56,859 nucleotides of DNA from Allokutzneria sp. NRRL B-24872 (GTDB lineage: Bacteria > Actinomycetota > Actinomycetes > Mycobacteriales > Pseudonocardiaceae), in NCBI RefSeq assembly GCF_002155965.1, contig NZ_MUMH01000003.1:1-56859 (forward strand), given 5' to 3'. Under the pieces are notes generated by a model, which searched no databases, was not told the DNA's origin, and saw only the letters and a program-made list of their open reading frames with translations. Position numbers and translations under genes: made by a program. Below, piece after piece: positions 8,239-16,917 of this stretch. Within the stretch, counting starts at the first letter, position 1. Each line of letters begins with the position of its first letter.

Positions 8239-9450
8239 TCAGCCCACGGGCGCGGGCGGCGGCGCGTGCACGCCGACGGCGAACTTCGGCACCCGCAGCA
8301 CGACCTTGGTGCCCGCGTTGAGGTTGGTCTCCACGACCAGGCCGTAGTCGTTACCGAAGGCCCTGCGCAGCCGGTCGTCGACGTTGCCGAGACCGACGTG
8401 CGCGCCGGTCATGTGGGCGTTGTCGGTGGCCTCGCGCAGCCGCTGCGGGTCCATGCCGACGCCGTCGTCCTCGACGCTGATCATCGCTTCCGCGCCGTCG
8501 TCGATCGCGGCGACCGTGACCGTCCCGCCGCCCGGCTTGCTGGCCAGGCCGTGCCGCACCGCGTTCTCCACCAGCGGTTGCAGCGTCAGGAACGGCACGA
8601 CGACGGGCAGCACCTCCGGCGCGATCTGGAGCTTCACGTTGAGCCGGTCGTTGCCGTAGCGGGCGCGCTCCAGCGTCAGGTAGCGGTCGATGTTGCGCAG
8701 CTCGTCGGCCAGCGTCACGTACGGCCCGGCGTTGCGGAAGGAGTAGCGGGTGAACTCCGCGAACTCCTGCAACAGGTCCCGGGCCTGCGAGGGATCGGTG
8801 CGCACCAGCGAGGAGATCGTGGTCAGCGCGTTGTAGATGAAGTGCGGTGAGATCTGCGCCCGCAGCGCGCGGACCTCGGCAATGGCCAGCCGCTCGCGGG
8901 ACTCCTGGAGCTCGGAGAGTTCGAGCTGGGTGACCACGTAGCGCGCGCCCTCCTCGGCGGCGCGCAGCAGACGTTTGCCGCCGATGCCCGCCACCACGAC
9001 CATCGCGCCGACGATGGAGCCGTCGACCTCCAGCGGGTAGGCGACCGCGTGCCGCATCGGGCACTTGTTGATCTCGCAGTCCATGGTGCCGTGGTTGGCC
9101 AGCGCGGGTTTGCGGTCGTTCACCGCGATGGCGACGATGTCGCGCAGGTCCTCGAAGTGGTAGTTCGCCTCGCCCGCCCAGGACAGCGGTTCGCCGTCCG
9201 GGTCGACGAGCGCGACCGCCACGCAGGCCAGCAGTTCGCGCAGGTGCGGCGTCGCCTGATCGGCCGAGCGCACGGAAAGTCCTTCGCGCAGCGCGGGTGC
9301 CGCCTGGGTGACCCGGTGCAGCGCGGTCAGCGTCGCGTCCTCGACGGAGGTGCTGACGCGGCGGGCGCGGCAGAGCATGACGAAGAGCGCGAGCACGGCT
9401 ATGCCCGCGATACTCCCCATGATTGCTCTGTCGGTGAGCAGCTCACTCAC
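8239..9450 (-). CDS. LytS-type sensor histidine kinase
   Basis: 403 residues from a GTG preceded by GGAG nine bases away. One membrane helix at the very N-terminus is followed by a GAF-like sensory region containing CEINKCPMRHAV, whose two cysteines could bind metal or respond to redox. The phospho-acceptor histidine lies in the His_kinase motif SPHFIYNALTTISSL. The ATP-binding domain has LVENAVRHG, DDGVGM and a GLGN glycine loop. These features place it with LytS/YehU kinases, the usual partners of LytTR regulators. The missing multi-helix 5TM domain means it probably senses inside the cell. It is divergent from lutA across a 144-base gap. Confidence 0.88.
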   Translation of the reverse strand: MSELLTDRAIMGSIAGIAVLALFVMLCRARRVSTSVEDATLTALHRVTQAAPALREGLSVRSADQATPHLRELLACVAVALVDPDGEPLSWAGEANYHFEDLRDIVAIAVNDRKPALANHGTMDCEINKCPMRHAVAYPLEVDGSIVGAMVVVAGIGGKRLLRAAEEGARYVVTQLELSELQESRERLAIAEVRALRAQISPHFIYNALTTISSLVRTDPSQARDLLQEFAEFTRYSFRNAGPYVTLADELRNIDRYLTLERARYGNDRLNVKLQIAPEVLPVVVPFLTLQPLVENAVRHGLASKPGGGTVTVAAIDDGAEAMISVEDDGVGMDPQRLREATDNAHMTGAHVGLGNVDDRLRRAFGNDYGLVVETNLNAGTKVVLRVPKFAVGVHAPPPAPVG

Positions 9451-9594
9451 TCGCTCATGCTCCGCTGTGACGGCCCCGCAGGGCAACTGTCCTGGCGCAC
9501 TGAAACTGTGCCGAATGGATGAACCCGGCGCGTGCCCGATGTGGTCGGTGCTTCCTGTTGAACATTACGGTACCGCCGGGAGAGGGTGTCCGGT

Positions 9595-10347
9595 GTGCGA
9601 ACTCTCGATGGAACAGCCGTTCGAGTCGCGCTCTTCGCGACCTGCCTCGCCGACACGCTTTTCCCCGAGACGGCCAAGGCCACCGTGCGCCTGCTGGAGC
9701 GGCTGGGTTGCGTCGTGGAGTTCCCGCAGGCCCAGACCTGTTGCGGGCAGATGCACTTCAACACCGGCTACCGCGAGCAGGCGCGGCCGCTTGCGGACAA
9801 CTACACGCGCGTCTTCGCCAGCTACGACGCGGTCGTCGTACCCTCCGGTTCGTGCACGGGAATGGTTCGCGAGGTCTATCCCGATCTGACGGGCTCGCCG
9901 AACTCCCCTGCGATCGCCAGGACCTACGAACTGTCGGAGTTCCTCGTCGACGTGCTCGGCGTGACCGATGTTGGCGCGTACTTCCCGCACCGCGTGACCT
10001 ACCACCCGACGTGCCACTCGCTGCGCATGCTCGGGGTCGGTGAGAAACCGTTGCGCCTGCTGCAGAACGTGCGCGGACTGGATCTGGTGGAACTGCCGGA
10101 GGCCGATTCCTGCTGCGGTTTCGGCGGCACGTTCGCGATGAAGAACGCCGAGACCTCCACGGCGATGCTCGGCGACAAGATGAGCTGCGTGCTGACCACG
10201 CGCGCGGAGGTCGTGACCGCAGGGGACAGCTCCTGCCTGATGCACATCGGTGGTGGCCTGTCGCGGCTGCGCACCGGTGTTCGCCCCGTCCACCTCGCCG
10301 AAATCCTGGCCAGCACGGAGGAGGACCCGTGGCGCGCAACCCGGTGA
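9595..10347 (+). CDS. lutA: L-lactate oxidation complex, iron-sulfur protein LutA
   Basis: A 250-residue protein with two CCG modules, TCCGQMHFNTG in the first half and SCCGFGGTFAMKN in the second. This duplicated cysteine-rich domain (PF02754) binds a cluster or handles electrons in LutA/LldE and heterodisulfide-reductase subunits. GTG at 9595 is chosen because GGGAGAGG stands eight bases before it; a GTG at 9586 is too close to that site. It overlaps lutB, and with lutB and lutC forms the LutABC complex that oxidises L-lactate to pyruvate in Bacillus and many actinomycetes. Confidence 0.92.
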   Translation: MRTLDGTAVRVALFATCLADTLFPETAKATVRLLERLGCVVEFPQAQTCCGQMHFNTGYREQARPLADNYTRVFASYDAVVVPSGSCTGMVREVYPDLTGSPNSPAIARTYELSEFLVDVLGVTDVGAYFPHRVTYHPTCHSLRMLGVGEKPLRLLQNVRGLDLVELPEADSCCGFGGTFAMKNAETSTAMLGDKMSCVLTTRAEVVTAGDSSCLMHIGGGLSRLRTGVRPVHLAEILASTEEDPWRATR

Positions 10348-11759
10348 CCTGGCTCGGCACCCCGGCTTTCCCGGTCGCGGCGAAGAAAGCGCTCACCGAC
10401 ACACAGCTGCGCCGCAACCTCCGCAAGGCCACCACGACGATCCGGGGCAAGCGCGCGCTCGCTGTCGGCGAGCTCCCGGACTGGGAGGACCTGCGCCGCG
10501 CGGGCGAGGCGATCAAGAACGAGGTTCTGTCCAATTTGGACAGTTACCTGGAACGGCTCGAACGGTCGGTGACCGCGCGCGGCGGGATCGTGCACTGGGC
10601 GCGGGACGCCGCCGAGGCCAACGAGATCGTGCTGCGGCTGACCAGGGCAGCCGACGCCGACGAGGTCGTGAAGATCAAATCCATGGCCACTGCGGAGATC
10701 GGGCTCAACGAGGCGCTGGAAGCCGGTGGGGTCACGCCGATCGAGACCGACCTCGCCGAGCTGATCGTGCAGCTGGGCAAGGACCGCCCGTCGCACATCC
10801 TGGTCCCCGCGATCCACCGCAACCGCTCGGAGATCAGGGAGATCTTCCGCAGGGAGATGCCCGGCGCTCCCGAGGGCCTGACCGACGAGCCGCGCGAGCT
10901 CGCCGAGGCCGCACGCGCGCACCTGCGACGGAAGTTCCTCACCGCCAAGGTCGCCGTGTCCGGTGCGAACTTCGCCGTCGCCGACACGGGTTCGGTCGTC
11001 GTCGTGGAGTCCGAGGGCAACGGCCGCATGTGCCTGACCCTGCCGCAGACGCTGATCACCGTGATGGGCATCGAGAAGCTCGTGCCGTCGTGGCGCGACC
11101 TCGAAGTGTTCCTCCAGCTGCTCCCCCGGTCCTCGACGGCGGAGCGGATGAACCCGTACACCTCGGTGTGGACCGGCGTCACGCCCGGCGACGGCCCGCA
11201 GGAGTTCCACCTGGTGCTGCTGGACAACGGCAGGACCGCGACGCTGGCCGACGAGGTCGGTCGCGCGGCGCTGCGCTGCATCCGGTGCTCCGCGTGCCTC
11301 AACGTCTGCCCGGTCTACGAGCGCACGGGTGGCGGCGCCTACGGCTCGGTCTACCCCGGTCCGATCGGCGCGATCCTCACCCCGCAGCTCATGGGGAACC
11401 TGCAGGACAAGCAAACCGCGTCGCTGCCGTTCGCGTCGTCCTTGTGCGGAGCGTGTTTCGACGCGTGCCCGGTGCGCATCGACATCCCCAAGATCCTCGT
11501 GCACCTGCGCGGGAAAGTGGTGTCCAGCAAGGGAAAACGCGGTCCGGAGGCGGTCGCGATGTCCGCGCTGGCGTGGGTGATGCGCGATCCCAAGCGCTTC
11601 GCAGCCGCGCAGCGCGCCGGTTCGCTCGGCCGGTTCGTCGCGAAGGGCGGGCGCATCGGCAGGCTGCCGTGGCCGGGCTCGAAGTGGACGGACTCGCGCG
11701 ATCTTCCCGTTCCCCCAGCCGAATCCTTCCGCGCGTGGTGGAGGCGAACCCGTGGCTAG
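10329..11759 (+). CDS. lutB: Lactate utilization iron-sulfur protein LutB
   Basis: 476 residues with an N-terminal LUD domain and a C-terminal ferredoxin region carrying two 4Fe-4S motifs, CIRCSACLNVCP near residue 317 and CGACFDACPV near residue 375. These match LutB/YkgF. Translation starts at a GTG with GGAGGA three bases upstream, 19 bases inside lutA, so the genes are coupled. Its tail overlaps lutC by eight bases. The codons TCC AAT TTG GAC near 10531 form a perfect 17-base palindrome with unusually AT-rich codons (see findings). Confidence 0.93.
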   Translation: MARNPVTWLGTPAFPVAAKKALTDTQLRRNLRKATTTIRGKRALAVGELPDWEDLRRAGEAIKNEVLSNLDSYLERLERSVTARGGIVHWARDAAEANEIVLRLTRAADADEVVKIKSMATAEIGLNEALEAGGVTPIETDLAELIVQLGKDRPSHILVPAIHRNRSEIREIFRREMPGAPEGLTDEPRELAEAARAHLRRKFLTAKVAVSGANFAVADTGSVVVVESEGNGRMCLTLPQTLITVMGIEKLVPSWRDLEVFLQLLPRSSTAERMNPYTSVWTGVTPGDGPQEFHLVLLDNGRTATLADEVGRAALRCIRCSACLNVCPVYERTGGGAYGSVYPGPIGAILTPQLMGNLQDKQTASLPFASSLCGACFDACPVRIDIPKILVHLRGKVVSSKGKRGPEAVAMSALAWVMRDPKRFAAAQRAGSLGRFVAKGGRIGRLPWPGSKWTDSRDLPVPPAESFRAWWRRTRG

Positions 11760-12378
11760 CTCAGCTGCTGCACGTGCCGAAGTGTTGCGCCGCATCAAGA
11801 GCGCCCTGCGCGACAACCCCCAACCAGCGCCGATCCCCCGCGAGTACGACGTTTCCCGCGATCTCGGCGATCTGATCGAGGTCTTCGCCGAGCGCGTCGC
11901 CGACTACCGCGCGATCGTGCACCGCGTCCGCGCCGAGCGGCTGACGGTGTGGATCGACGGCCTGCTCGAAGCCCGTGGCGCACGTCGGATGATCGCCCCG
12001 ACCGATCTGCCGGAGGACTGGCTGAGCCCCGATGTGGAGTGGCAGCGCGATTCCCCGCCGCTGTCGATCGACGCGATGGACTCCAGCGACGGCGTGCTGA
12101 CCGCCTGCGCGGTGGGCATCGCCGAGACGGGCACGATCGTGCTCGACGCCGGGGTCGGCCAGGGCAGGCGCGCGCTGACGCTGCTGCCGGACTACCACTT
12201 GTGCGTCGTCCGCGCGGAGCAGGTGGTCGGCACGGTGCCGGAAGCGTTGGCGCGCCTGGACCCCGTCCGTCCGCTGACGTTCATCAGCGGTCCGTCCGCC
12301 ACCAGCGACATCGAGCTCGACCGCGTCGAGGGCGTGCACGGTCCGCGCACCCTCGAAGTGATCATCGTGCAGGACTGA
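11752..12378 (+). CDS. lutC: Lactate utilization protein LutC
   Basis: 208 residues of LUD domain (PF02589). The typical DGVLTACAVGIAETGTIVLDAG and PLTFISGPSATSDIE segments are in the second half; the latter is the conserved signature of LutC/YkgG. The GTG start lies inside the end of lutB. The gene ends one base before the converging DNA glycosylase stop. With no lutR-type GntR regulator next door, the adjacent LytS/LytTR pair is the obvious candidate controller, which is inference. Confidence 0.92.
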   Translation: MASSAAARAEVLRRIKSALRDNPQPAPIPREYDVSRDLGDLIEVFAERVADYRAIVHRVRAERLTVWIDGLLEARGARRMIAPTDLPEDWLSPDVEWQRDSPPLSIDAMDSSDGVLTACAVGIAETGTIVLDAGVGQGRRALTLLPDYHLCVVRAEQVVGTVPEALARLDPVRPLTFISGPSATSDIELDRVEGVHGPRTLEVIIVQD

Positions 12379-12379
12379 G

Positions 12380-13246
12380 CTACTTCAGCAGCCGGTCCAT
12401 CCGCCGGTCCGACAGCGGTTTGCCGCCGGTCTGGCAGGTCGGGCAGTACTGGAAAGCCTTGGTGGCGAAGGAAACCTCGCGGACGGTGTCGGAGCACACC
12501 GGGCACGGCATCCCCGCGCGCCCGTGCACGCGCAGCCCGGAGCGCTTCTCGCCCTTGAGCCGCGCCGCCGCCTGCCCGACCGAGCGCTCCACCGCGTCGG
12601 TGAGCACCTTGCGCAGCGCCGCGTACAGCTCGTCGATCGCGTCGTCCTTGAGCTTCTTGCTGGTCGCGTAGGGCGAGAGCCGCGCGGTGTGCAGGATCTC
12701 GTCGGAGTACGCGTTGCCGACGCCCGCGAGCGTGGACTGCTCGACGAGCAAGGTCTTCAGCCGCTCCGAACGGTTCTTGAGCAGGTCGGCGAACTCGTCC
12801 CTGGTGATCGCGAGCGCGTCCGGCCCGAGCCTGGCGATGCCCGGGACCTCGGTCGCCGGGTCCTCGACGATGTAGACCGCCAGCCGCTTCTGCGTCCCGG
12901 CCTCGGTCAGGTCGAACCCGGGGCCTTCACCGGGCGGGCCGAGGTGCACGCGCAGCGCCAGCGGTCCCTTGCCCGGCCGGGGCGGCGCGGCGGCGAGCGT
13001 GTCCGCCCACCTCAGCCAGCCGGCCCTGGACAGGTGCGTGACCAGGTGCAGGCCGTCGCAGTCCAGGTCGAGGAACTTGCCGTGCCGCGCGGCGCCCGTG
13101 ACGGTGCGCCCGTGCAGCGCCGTCCACGGCGGGCTGACGGTCTTGAGCACGGTCAACGACGCGACGTCGACCCTGCTCACGGTGCATCCGGTGGCGTGCT
13201 CGCGCAGGTGGTGCGCGAGTGCCTCGACCTCGGGAAGTTCAGGCAC
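12380..13246 (-). CDS. Fpg/Nei-family DNA glycosylase
   Basis: 288 residues. It keeps the catalytic N-terminus PELPEVE (Pro2 forms the Schiff base, Glu3 assists), a lysine equivalent to Lys57 in RHGKFLDL, the helix-two-turn-helix segment EQSTLAGVGNAYSDEIL, and a C-terminal zinc finger with PCPVC and YCPTCQTGGKPLSDRR. All residues needed to excise oxidised bases and nick the strand are present. The ending after the zinc finger, with PLSDRR, is characteristic of an actinobacterial Fpg/Nei subgroup, so whether it prefers 8-oxoguanine or oxidised pyrimidines is open. It converges on lutC with one base between stops. Confidence 0.93.
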   Translation of the reverse strand: MPELPEVEALAHHLREHATGCTVSRVDVASLTVLKTVSPPWTALHGRTVTGAARHGKFLDLDCDGLHLVTHLSRAGWLRWADTLAAAPPRPGKGPLALRVHLGPPGEGPGFDLTEAGTQKRLAVYIVEDPATEVPGIARLGPDALAITRDEFADLLKNRSERLKTLLVEQSTLAGVGNAYSDEILHTARLSPYATSKKLKDDAIDELYAALRKVLTDAVERSVGQAAARLKGEKRSGLRVHGRAGMPCPVCSDTVREVSFATKAFQYCPTCQTGGKPLSDRRMDRLLK

Positions 13247-13281
13247 CCGCCCAGTCTGACCCAGGCGGGGCGCCCCCGCGA

Positions 13282-13719
13282 CTAGTCGATGGGTTGGAGG
13301 GGTCCGTCGACGGCGGGGGTCGAGTAGACCTCGATGTCCCTGGCGATCTTGGTGGTCTCCTGGTGGGCGGCCATCATGCCGCGCACCGCGCCGACCCAGC
13401 GCTCGGGACCGTGCTCTTCGAGGTCACCGGGGGTCTCCGCGACCACGGTCCACTGCCTGCGCAGCGCCCAGCGGGCCGGGAAGAACAGGATGAGCATCGC
13501 CAGCGCCAGCAGCAGCCAGAACGGGATGACCACGTCGCTCGGTGTCCACGCCACCAGGACGGCGACCAAGCCCATGACGATCACGGCCATGACGATCCCG
13601 GAGGTCCGTCCGGCGTTGACGTCGTGCTCGAACTCGTCGACCCCTGCGGGGTTCGACCACTCGATATGGGTGCGCACGGTCCACATCCGACCGTCCGCTC
13701 CTCGAACCAACCGCGTCAT
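13282..13719 (-). CDS. Conserved actinobacterial membrane protein of unknown function
   Basis: 145 residues starting MTRLVRGADGRMWTVR. The ATG is supported by GAGGAGG five bases upstream. Two membrane helices lie around residues 42-59 and 64-82, followed by an FPARW turn and a cytoplasmic domain with WTVVAETPGD. The pattern is recurrent in actinobacteria but I know of no assigned role. No catalytic motif is visible. Confidence 0.8.
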   Translation of the reverse strand: MTRLVRGADGRMWTVRTHIEWSNPAGVDEFEHDVNAGRTSGIVMAVIVMGLVAVLVAWTPSDVVIPFWLLLALAMLILFFPARWALRRQWTVVAETPGDLEEHGPERWVGAVRGMMAAHQETTKIARDIEVYSTPAVDGPLQPID

Positions 13720-13937
13720 CAGCGCCTCCTCAGCCGTCGGCACCGGTCACGCTGGTGCCACGACTCACCGAGCGCTCTGTGTCTGTAACGGTACCGCGAC
13801 GCGCGTAGGCCCCGCGGGTGAAACTGGTGTGCACCGAACCTCCGGGCAAACGGCTGCGAGCGGTGAGCATCACGCGGGGATTGTCCCGCGAGCAGCCCCG
13901 GTTGGCACGTGCGGGTGAGGCAAAAACCAAAAGTCGA

Positions 13938-14621
13938 TCACTGACCAGCAACATCCACCGCGCGCAACTCGTCGCGGGCCAACGCGGCGGCCGTGCCGTC
14001 GACCAGCACCCGCAGGCCGTGCTCGAACGCCTCGTCACCGCCCGCGCTCCCGCCCTCGCCGAGCGCCGTGACCAGCGCCGACCGCATCCCGCCCGGCACC
14101 AGCTGCGCGAGCCCGCCGAGCCGGTCGTCCGCGTCCGGCGCTCCCCGGTCGGCGGCGGACTGCTCCTGGAGCGCGAAGCCGTTGATGAACTGCGAGGCCG
14201 CCGTGATCGTGCGCAGCGCCAGTACCGGAGTGAACCCGCGCCCGACCATCGCCGTCAGCTCGTCGTTGAACAGCCGGATCGTCTCCGCGCTGAGGGCGGC
14301 CGAGCCGGACACGACGCGCGCGCCGTCGCGGTGGGCCAGCAGCGAACGGCGATAGGAGCGGCACCGGCGGAGCAGCCAGTCCTGCCAGCTCTCGTCCTCG
14401 CGCGGCGGCCCCATCCCGGCGGCCAGGACGATCGCGTCCGCCATGCCGTCGAGCAGTTCCTGCTTGTTCTTGACGTGCCAGTACAGGGCGGGCGACTGGA
14501 CGCCCAGCTCCGCGGCCAGCCTCCGCACGGTCAGCCCGTCCAGCCCGACCTCGTCCAGCAGCCGCAGTGCCGTCTCGATCAGGACCTCCCGGGTCAGCCC
14601 GGGCCTTTTCGTCGCGCTCAT
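13938..14621 (-). CDS. TetR/AcrR-family transcriptional repressor
   Basis: 227 residues starting MSATKRP. The N-terminal helix-turn-helix is LTVRRLAAELGVQSPALYWH, with the tryptophan-histidine that is typical of the TetR (tetracycline-repressor) branch, and the C-terminal ligand domain matches TetR_C in length. It is divergent from an alpha/beta hydrolase gene across 52 bases that contain two perfect copies of CTTAGC-N3-GCTAAG. This strongly suggests that it represses itself and the hydrolase until a ligand, perhaps the hydrolase substrate, binds. Confidence 0.92.
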   Translation of the reverse strand: MSATKRPGLTREVLIETALRLLDEVGLDGLTVRRLAAELGVQSPALYWHVKNKQELLDGMADAIVLAAGMGPPREDESWQDWLLRRCRSYRRSLLAHRDGARVVSGSAALSAETIRLFNDELTAMVGRGFTPVLALRTITAASQFINGFALQEQSAADRGAPDADDRLGGLAQLVPGGMRSALVTALGEGGSAGGDEAFEHGLRVLVDGTAAALARDELRAVDVAGQ

Positions 14622-14631
14622 CGGTTGCCAC

Positions 14632-14665
14632 CTTAGCATCGCTAAGTTAGCTTAGCAGCGCTAAG
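14632..14665. promoter_or_regulatory. Twin TetR operator between repressor and hydrolase
   Basis: CTTAGC-ATC-GCTAAG (14632-14646) and CTTAGC-AGC-GCTAAG (14651-14665) are perfect 15-base dyads, centres 19 bases apart. The inner halves form a further dyad GCTAAG-TTAG-CTTAGC. The second copy abuts the AAGGAGGA ribosome site of the hydrolase, and the first lies 11 bases before the repressor ATG, so binding would block both directions. Confidence 0.85.
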
Positions 14666-14673
14666 GAGGAGCC

Positions 14674-15417
14674 ATGGACAAGACGATCCTGCTCATCGGC
14701 CCGGGCCTGGACGACGGCACCCGGACCGCGAAGCTCGCCGAACACCTGGCCGGGCGGTTCCGCGTGCTGACCATGCGCCGCCGCCAGTACCGGCCGGAGC
14801 TGAAGCCAGGCAACGCGCCGTGCTCGATCGCCGAGGAGGTCGAGGACGTCCTGGCGCTGGCCGAGGACGTCGAAGGGCCGCTCGTCGTCTACGGGCACTC
14901 CTCCGGCGGGATCGTCGCGCTCGAAGCACTCGTCGCGGCTCCGGCGCGGTTCACCGCGGCGGTGATCTACGAGGCGCCCATCGTGCTCGGCCCGCCTCTC
15001 GGGGGCGCGGCCCTCACCCGCGCACGCGCCGCGCTGGCCGAGGGCAAGCCGGGCCGCGCGCTGACGATCTTCATGCGCGACACCGTCCAACTGCCCGCAT
15101 GGCAGGCGTGGCTCATCGGCAAGGTCGTCGCGCTGGCTCCGCCGTACCGAGCGCTCGTCCCGCACCAGATCGACGACCTCGAAGCCATCGACCGGCTCGG
15201 CGCCCGCCTCGACGAGTACTCCCGCGTGGCCGTGCCGACCCTGCTCGTCGGCGGAGACCGCAGCCCCGCGCACCTGGCTCGGCGACTCGACGCGCTCGAA
15301 CGCGCGCTCCCCCGAGCTGACCGCGTTGTGCTGCACAAACAGGGCCACTCCGCCGACGTGAAGGTCCCCGCCCGCCTCGCCGAGGCCATCTCGACGTTCG
15401 TGGACAAGTCGCGGTAG
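14674..15417 (+). CDS. Alpha/beta hydrolase under TetR control
   Basis: 247 residues with the alpha/beta-hydrolase fold. The nucleophile elbow is YGHSSGG (Ser near residue 76), the acid is probably the aspartate in LLVGGDRSP, and the histidine is in KQGHSAD near the C-terminus, so the triad is complete. There is no signal peptide. AAGGAGGA precedes the ATG by three bases. Because its promoter carries the operators of the divergent TetR repressor, it is probably an inducible esterase or lactonase that acts on the inducing compound. The substrate cannot be read from the sequence. Confidence 0.88.
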   Translation: MDKTILLIGPGLDDGTRTAKLAEHLAGRFRVLTMRRRQYRPELKPGNAPCSIAEEVEDVLALAEDVEGPLVVYGHSSGGIVALEALVAAPARFTAAVIYEAPIVLGPPLGGAALTRARAALAEGKPGRALTIFMRDTVQLPAWQAWLIGKVVALAPPYRALVPHQIDDLEAIDRLGARLDEYSRVAVPTLLVGGDRSPAHLARRLDALERALPRADRVVLHKQGHSADVKVPARLAEAISTFVDKSR

Positions 15418-15494
15418 CCGACCCCCGCTGGAATCTCGCTTCCCGCATCCGTTAGAGTTCCTGACATCAGCCGGACACCAAGTCGGTTGGAAAT

Positions 15495-15566
15495 GCGGAT
15501 GTAGCGCAGTGGTAGCGCATCACCTTGCCAAGGTGAGGGTCGCGGGTTCGAATCCCGTCATCCGCT
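15495..15566 (+). tRNA. tRNA-Gly (anticodon GCC)
   Basis: A 72-base cloverleaf: acceptor GCGGATG pairs with CATCCGC, the D-arm contains AGTGGTAGC, the anticodon stem-loop is TCACC-TTGCCAA-GGTGA with anticodon GCC, and the T-arm has GGTTCGAATCC. The 3' CCA is not encoded. A strong hairpin follows four bases later. No integrase or att duplication is seen nearby. Confidence 0.97.
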
Positions 15567-15569
15567 CGC

Positions 15570-15614
15570 AAGCCGAGGGTCTTCGACAACTTCGTCGAAG
15601 ACCCTCGGCTTTTA
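15570..15614 (+). terminator. Rho-independent terminator of tRNA-Gly
   Basis: A perfect 18-bp stem (15570-15587 with 15594-15611), a six-base loop AACTTC and a short TTTT tail directly follow the tRNA. The next ATG is only 11 bases beyond, so the following gene is either leaderless, has its promoter in the hairpin, or lives on read-through. Confidence 0.92.
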
Positions 15615-15624
15615 TCATGTCCGG

Positions 15625-16038
15625 ATGGACCTCGAAGCGGCGTTGGGCGTTGTCCGGGAACAGCACCGGGCGGTGCTGGCCACGATGCGGCGCGACGGCA
15701 CGCCGCAGATGTCGCCGGTGCTCGCCGGGGTGGACGCGGACGGGCGCGTGGTGGTGAGCACCCGCACCGCGGCCGCGAAGACGCGCAACCTCAGGAGAGA
15801 TCCGCGCGCATGGCTGTGCGTGCTGCCGGACGGGTTCTTCGGGCGTTGGGTCCAGGTCAGCGGCGCAGTGGAGATCGTCGAACTGCCCGAGGCCATGGAC
15901 GGACTGGTCGACTACTACCGCTCCGTCAACGGCGAACACTCCGACTGGGACGACTACCGGGCCGCGATGGTCGCCGAGGAGCGCGTGCTGCTGCGGATCA
16001 CCTTGACGGAGGCAGGTCCCTCGCTCAGCGGCCGGTGA
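15625..16038 (+). CDS. PPOX-class F420-dependent oxidoreductase
   Basis: 137 residues of the pyridoxamine-phosphate-oxidase-like split barrel. RRDGTPQMSPVLAGVDADG and VVSTRTAAAKTRNLRRDPRAWL are the usual strands and cofactor-loop landmarks of the actinobacterial F420/FMN group. Such enzymes reduce enone-type or aflatoxin-like substrates with F420H2; the substrate is not predictable. There is no clear ribosome site before the ATG, which lies close behind the tRNA terminator, suggesting a leaderless message. Its end overlaps the converging crotonase gene by 14 bases. Confidence 0.85.
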   Translation: MDLEAALGVVREQHRAVLATMRRDGTPQMSPVLAGVDADGRVVVSTRTAAAKTRNLRRDPRAWLCVLPDGFFGRWVQVSGAVEIVELPEAMDGLVDYYRSVNGEHSDWDDYRAAMVAEERVLLRITLTEAGPSLSGR

Positions 16039-16810
16039 AGTTGGCCTTTCGACGCTCTACGAAGGACATGACGCCTTCCTTGGCGTCGTCGGTGCCCATG
16101 AGCTTCATGAGGCCGGGCACCAGGTTGGCGATCGCCGCGGCCTCGCCCTCGGTGGCGGCGGTGCGGGCGGAGGTGATCGTGGCCTGGACGCCGAGCGGGG
16201 CCTGCTCACAGATGCGCTCGGCCAGCTCGATCGCGCGGTTCAGCTGCTCGCCGGGCGCGACGACCTCCTGGACGAGTCCGATGCGCAGTGCCTCGGCCGC
16301 GTCGAACTCGTCGCCGGTGAGCAGCCAGCGCATGGCGTTGCCCCAGCCCGCGACCTGTGGGAAGCGGATGGTCGCGCCGCCGAACGGGTAGATGCCGCGC
16401 TTGATCTCGATCTGCGCGAAGCGCGAGTCCTCGGCCGCGATGCGGATGTCGGAGGCCAGCAGCAGCTCGATGCCCAGCGTGAGCACCCAGCCCTGCACGG
16501 CGACCACGACGGGCTTGGTCCTGGGCTGCCCCTGCGTGCCCCACGGGTCGGTCGAGCCCTCGGGCAGCGGGAACCCGGCGTCGACGATCTTGGGCGCCAC
16601 CTCGGCGAGGTCCAGGCCCGCCGTGAAGTGCTCGCCGTGCGCGAAGACGACGCCAGCCCACAGCTCGGGGTCGCGCTCCAGCTCGGTGTAGGCCGTGGCC
16701 AGCTCGGCGAGCATCGTCGAGGTGAAGGCGTTGCGCTTGTCGGCCCGGTTGAAGCCGATCAGCAGCACCCGGCCCCTGCGCTCCGTGGTGATCAGTCCCG
16801 TCCCCGACAT
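16025..16810 (-). CDS. Crotonase-fold enoyl-CoA hydratase/isomerase
   Basis: 261 residues. The ATG (MSGTGLITTERRG) is supported by GGAGG six bases upstream. RADKRNAFTSTML and HFTAGLDL form the CoA-binding and oxyanion region, and the middle carries DIRIAAEDSRFAQIEIKRGIYP. The two glutamates of a true hydratase (GGG-E and PE motifs) are not in their usual form: the second position reads EIKRGIYP. A hydratase may therefore be the wrong name; isomerase, thioesterase or dehalogenase activity are alternatives within the fold. It is divergent from the secreted SGNH hydrolase. Confidence 0.85.
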   Translation of the reverse strand: MSGTGLITTERRGRVLLIGFNRADKRNAFTSTMLAELATAYTELERDPELWAGVVFAHGEHFTAGLDLAEVAPKIVDAGFPLPEGSTDPWGTQGQPRTKPVVVAVQGWVLTLGIELLLASDIRIAAEDSRFAQIEIKRGIYPFGGATIRFPQVAGWGNAMRWLLTGDEFDAAEALRIGLVQEVVAPGEQLNRAIELAERICEQAPLGVQATITSARTAATEGEAAAIANLVPGLMKLMGTDDAKEGVMSFVERRKANFTGR

Positions 16811-16917
16811 GAACAACCTCCAGGTTACTGGCGAGTATCGGACGTTATCCCGGTCAGTCCCGTAGAGCAACTGATCGAGGATTGACCGTCCGCGACGGGC
16901 TGCGGAACAGTCTCGGC

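Noticed and set aside
15495-15566. tRNA-Gly as an integration site
   Set aside because: No integrase, no 3' tRNA duplicate and no composition change were seen on either side.
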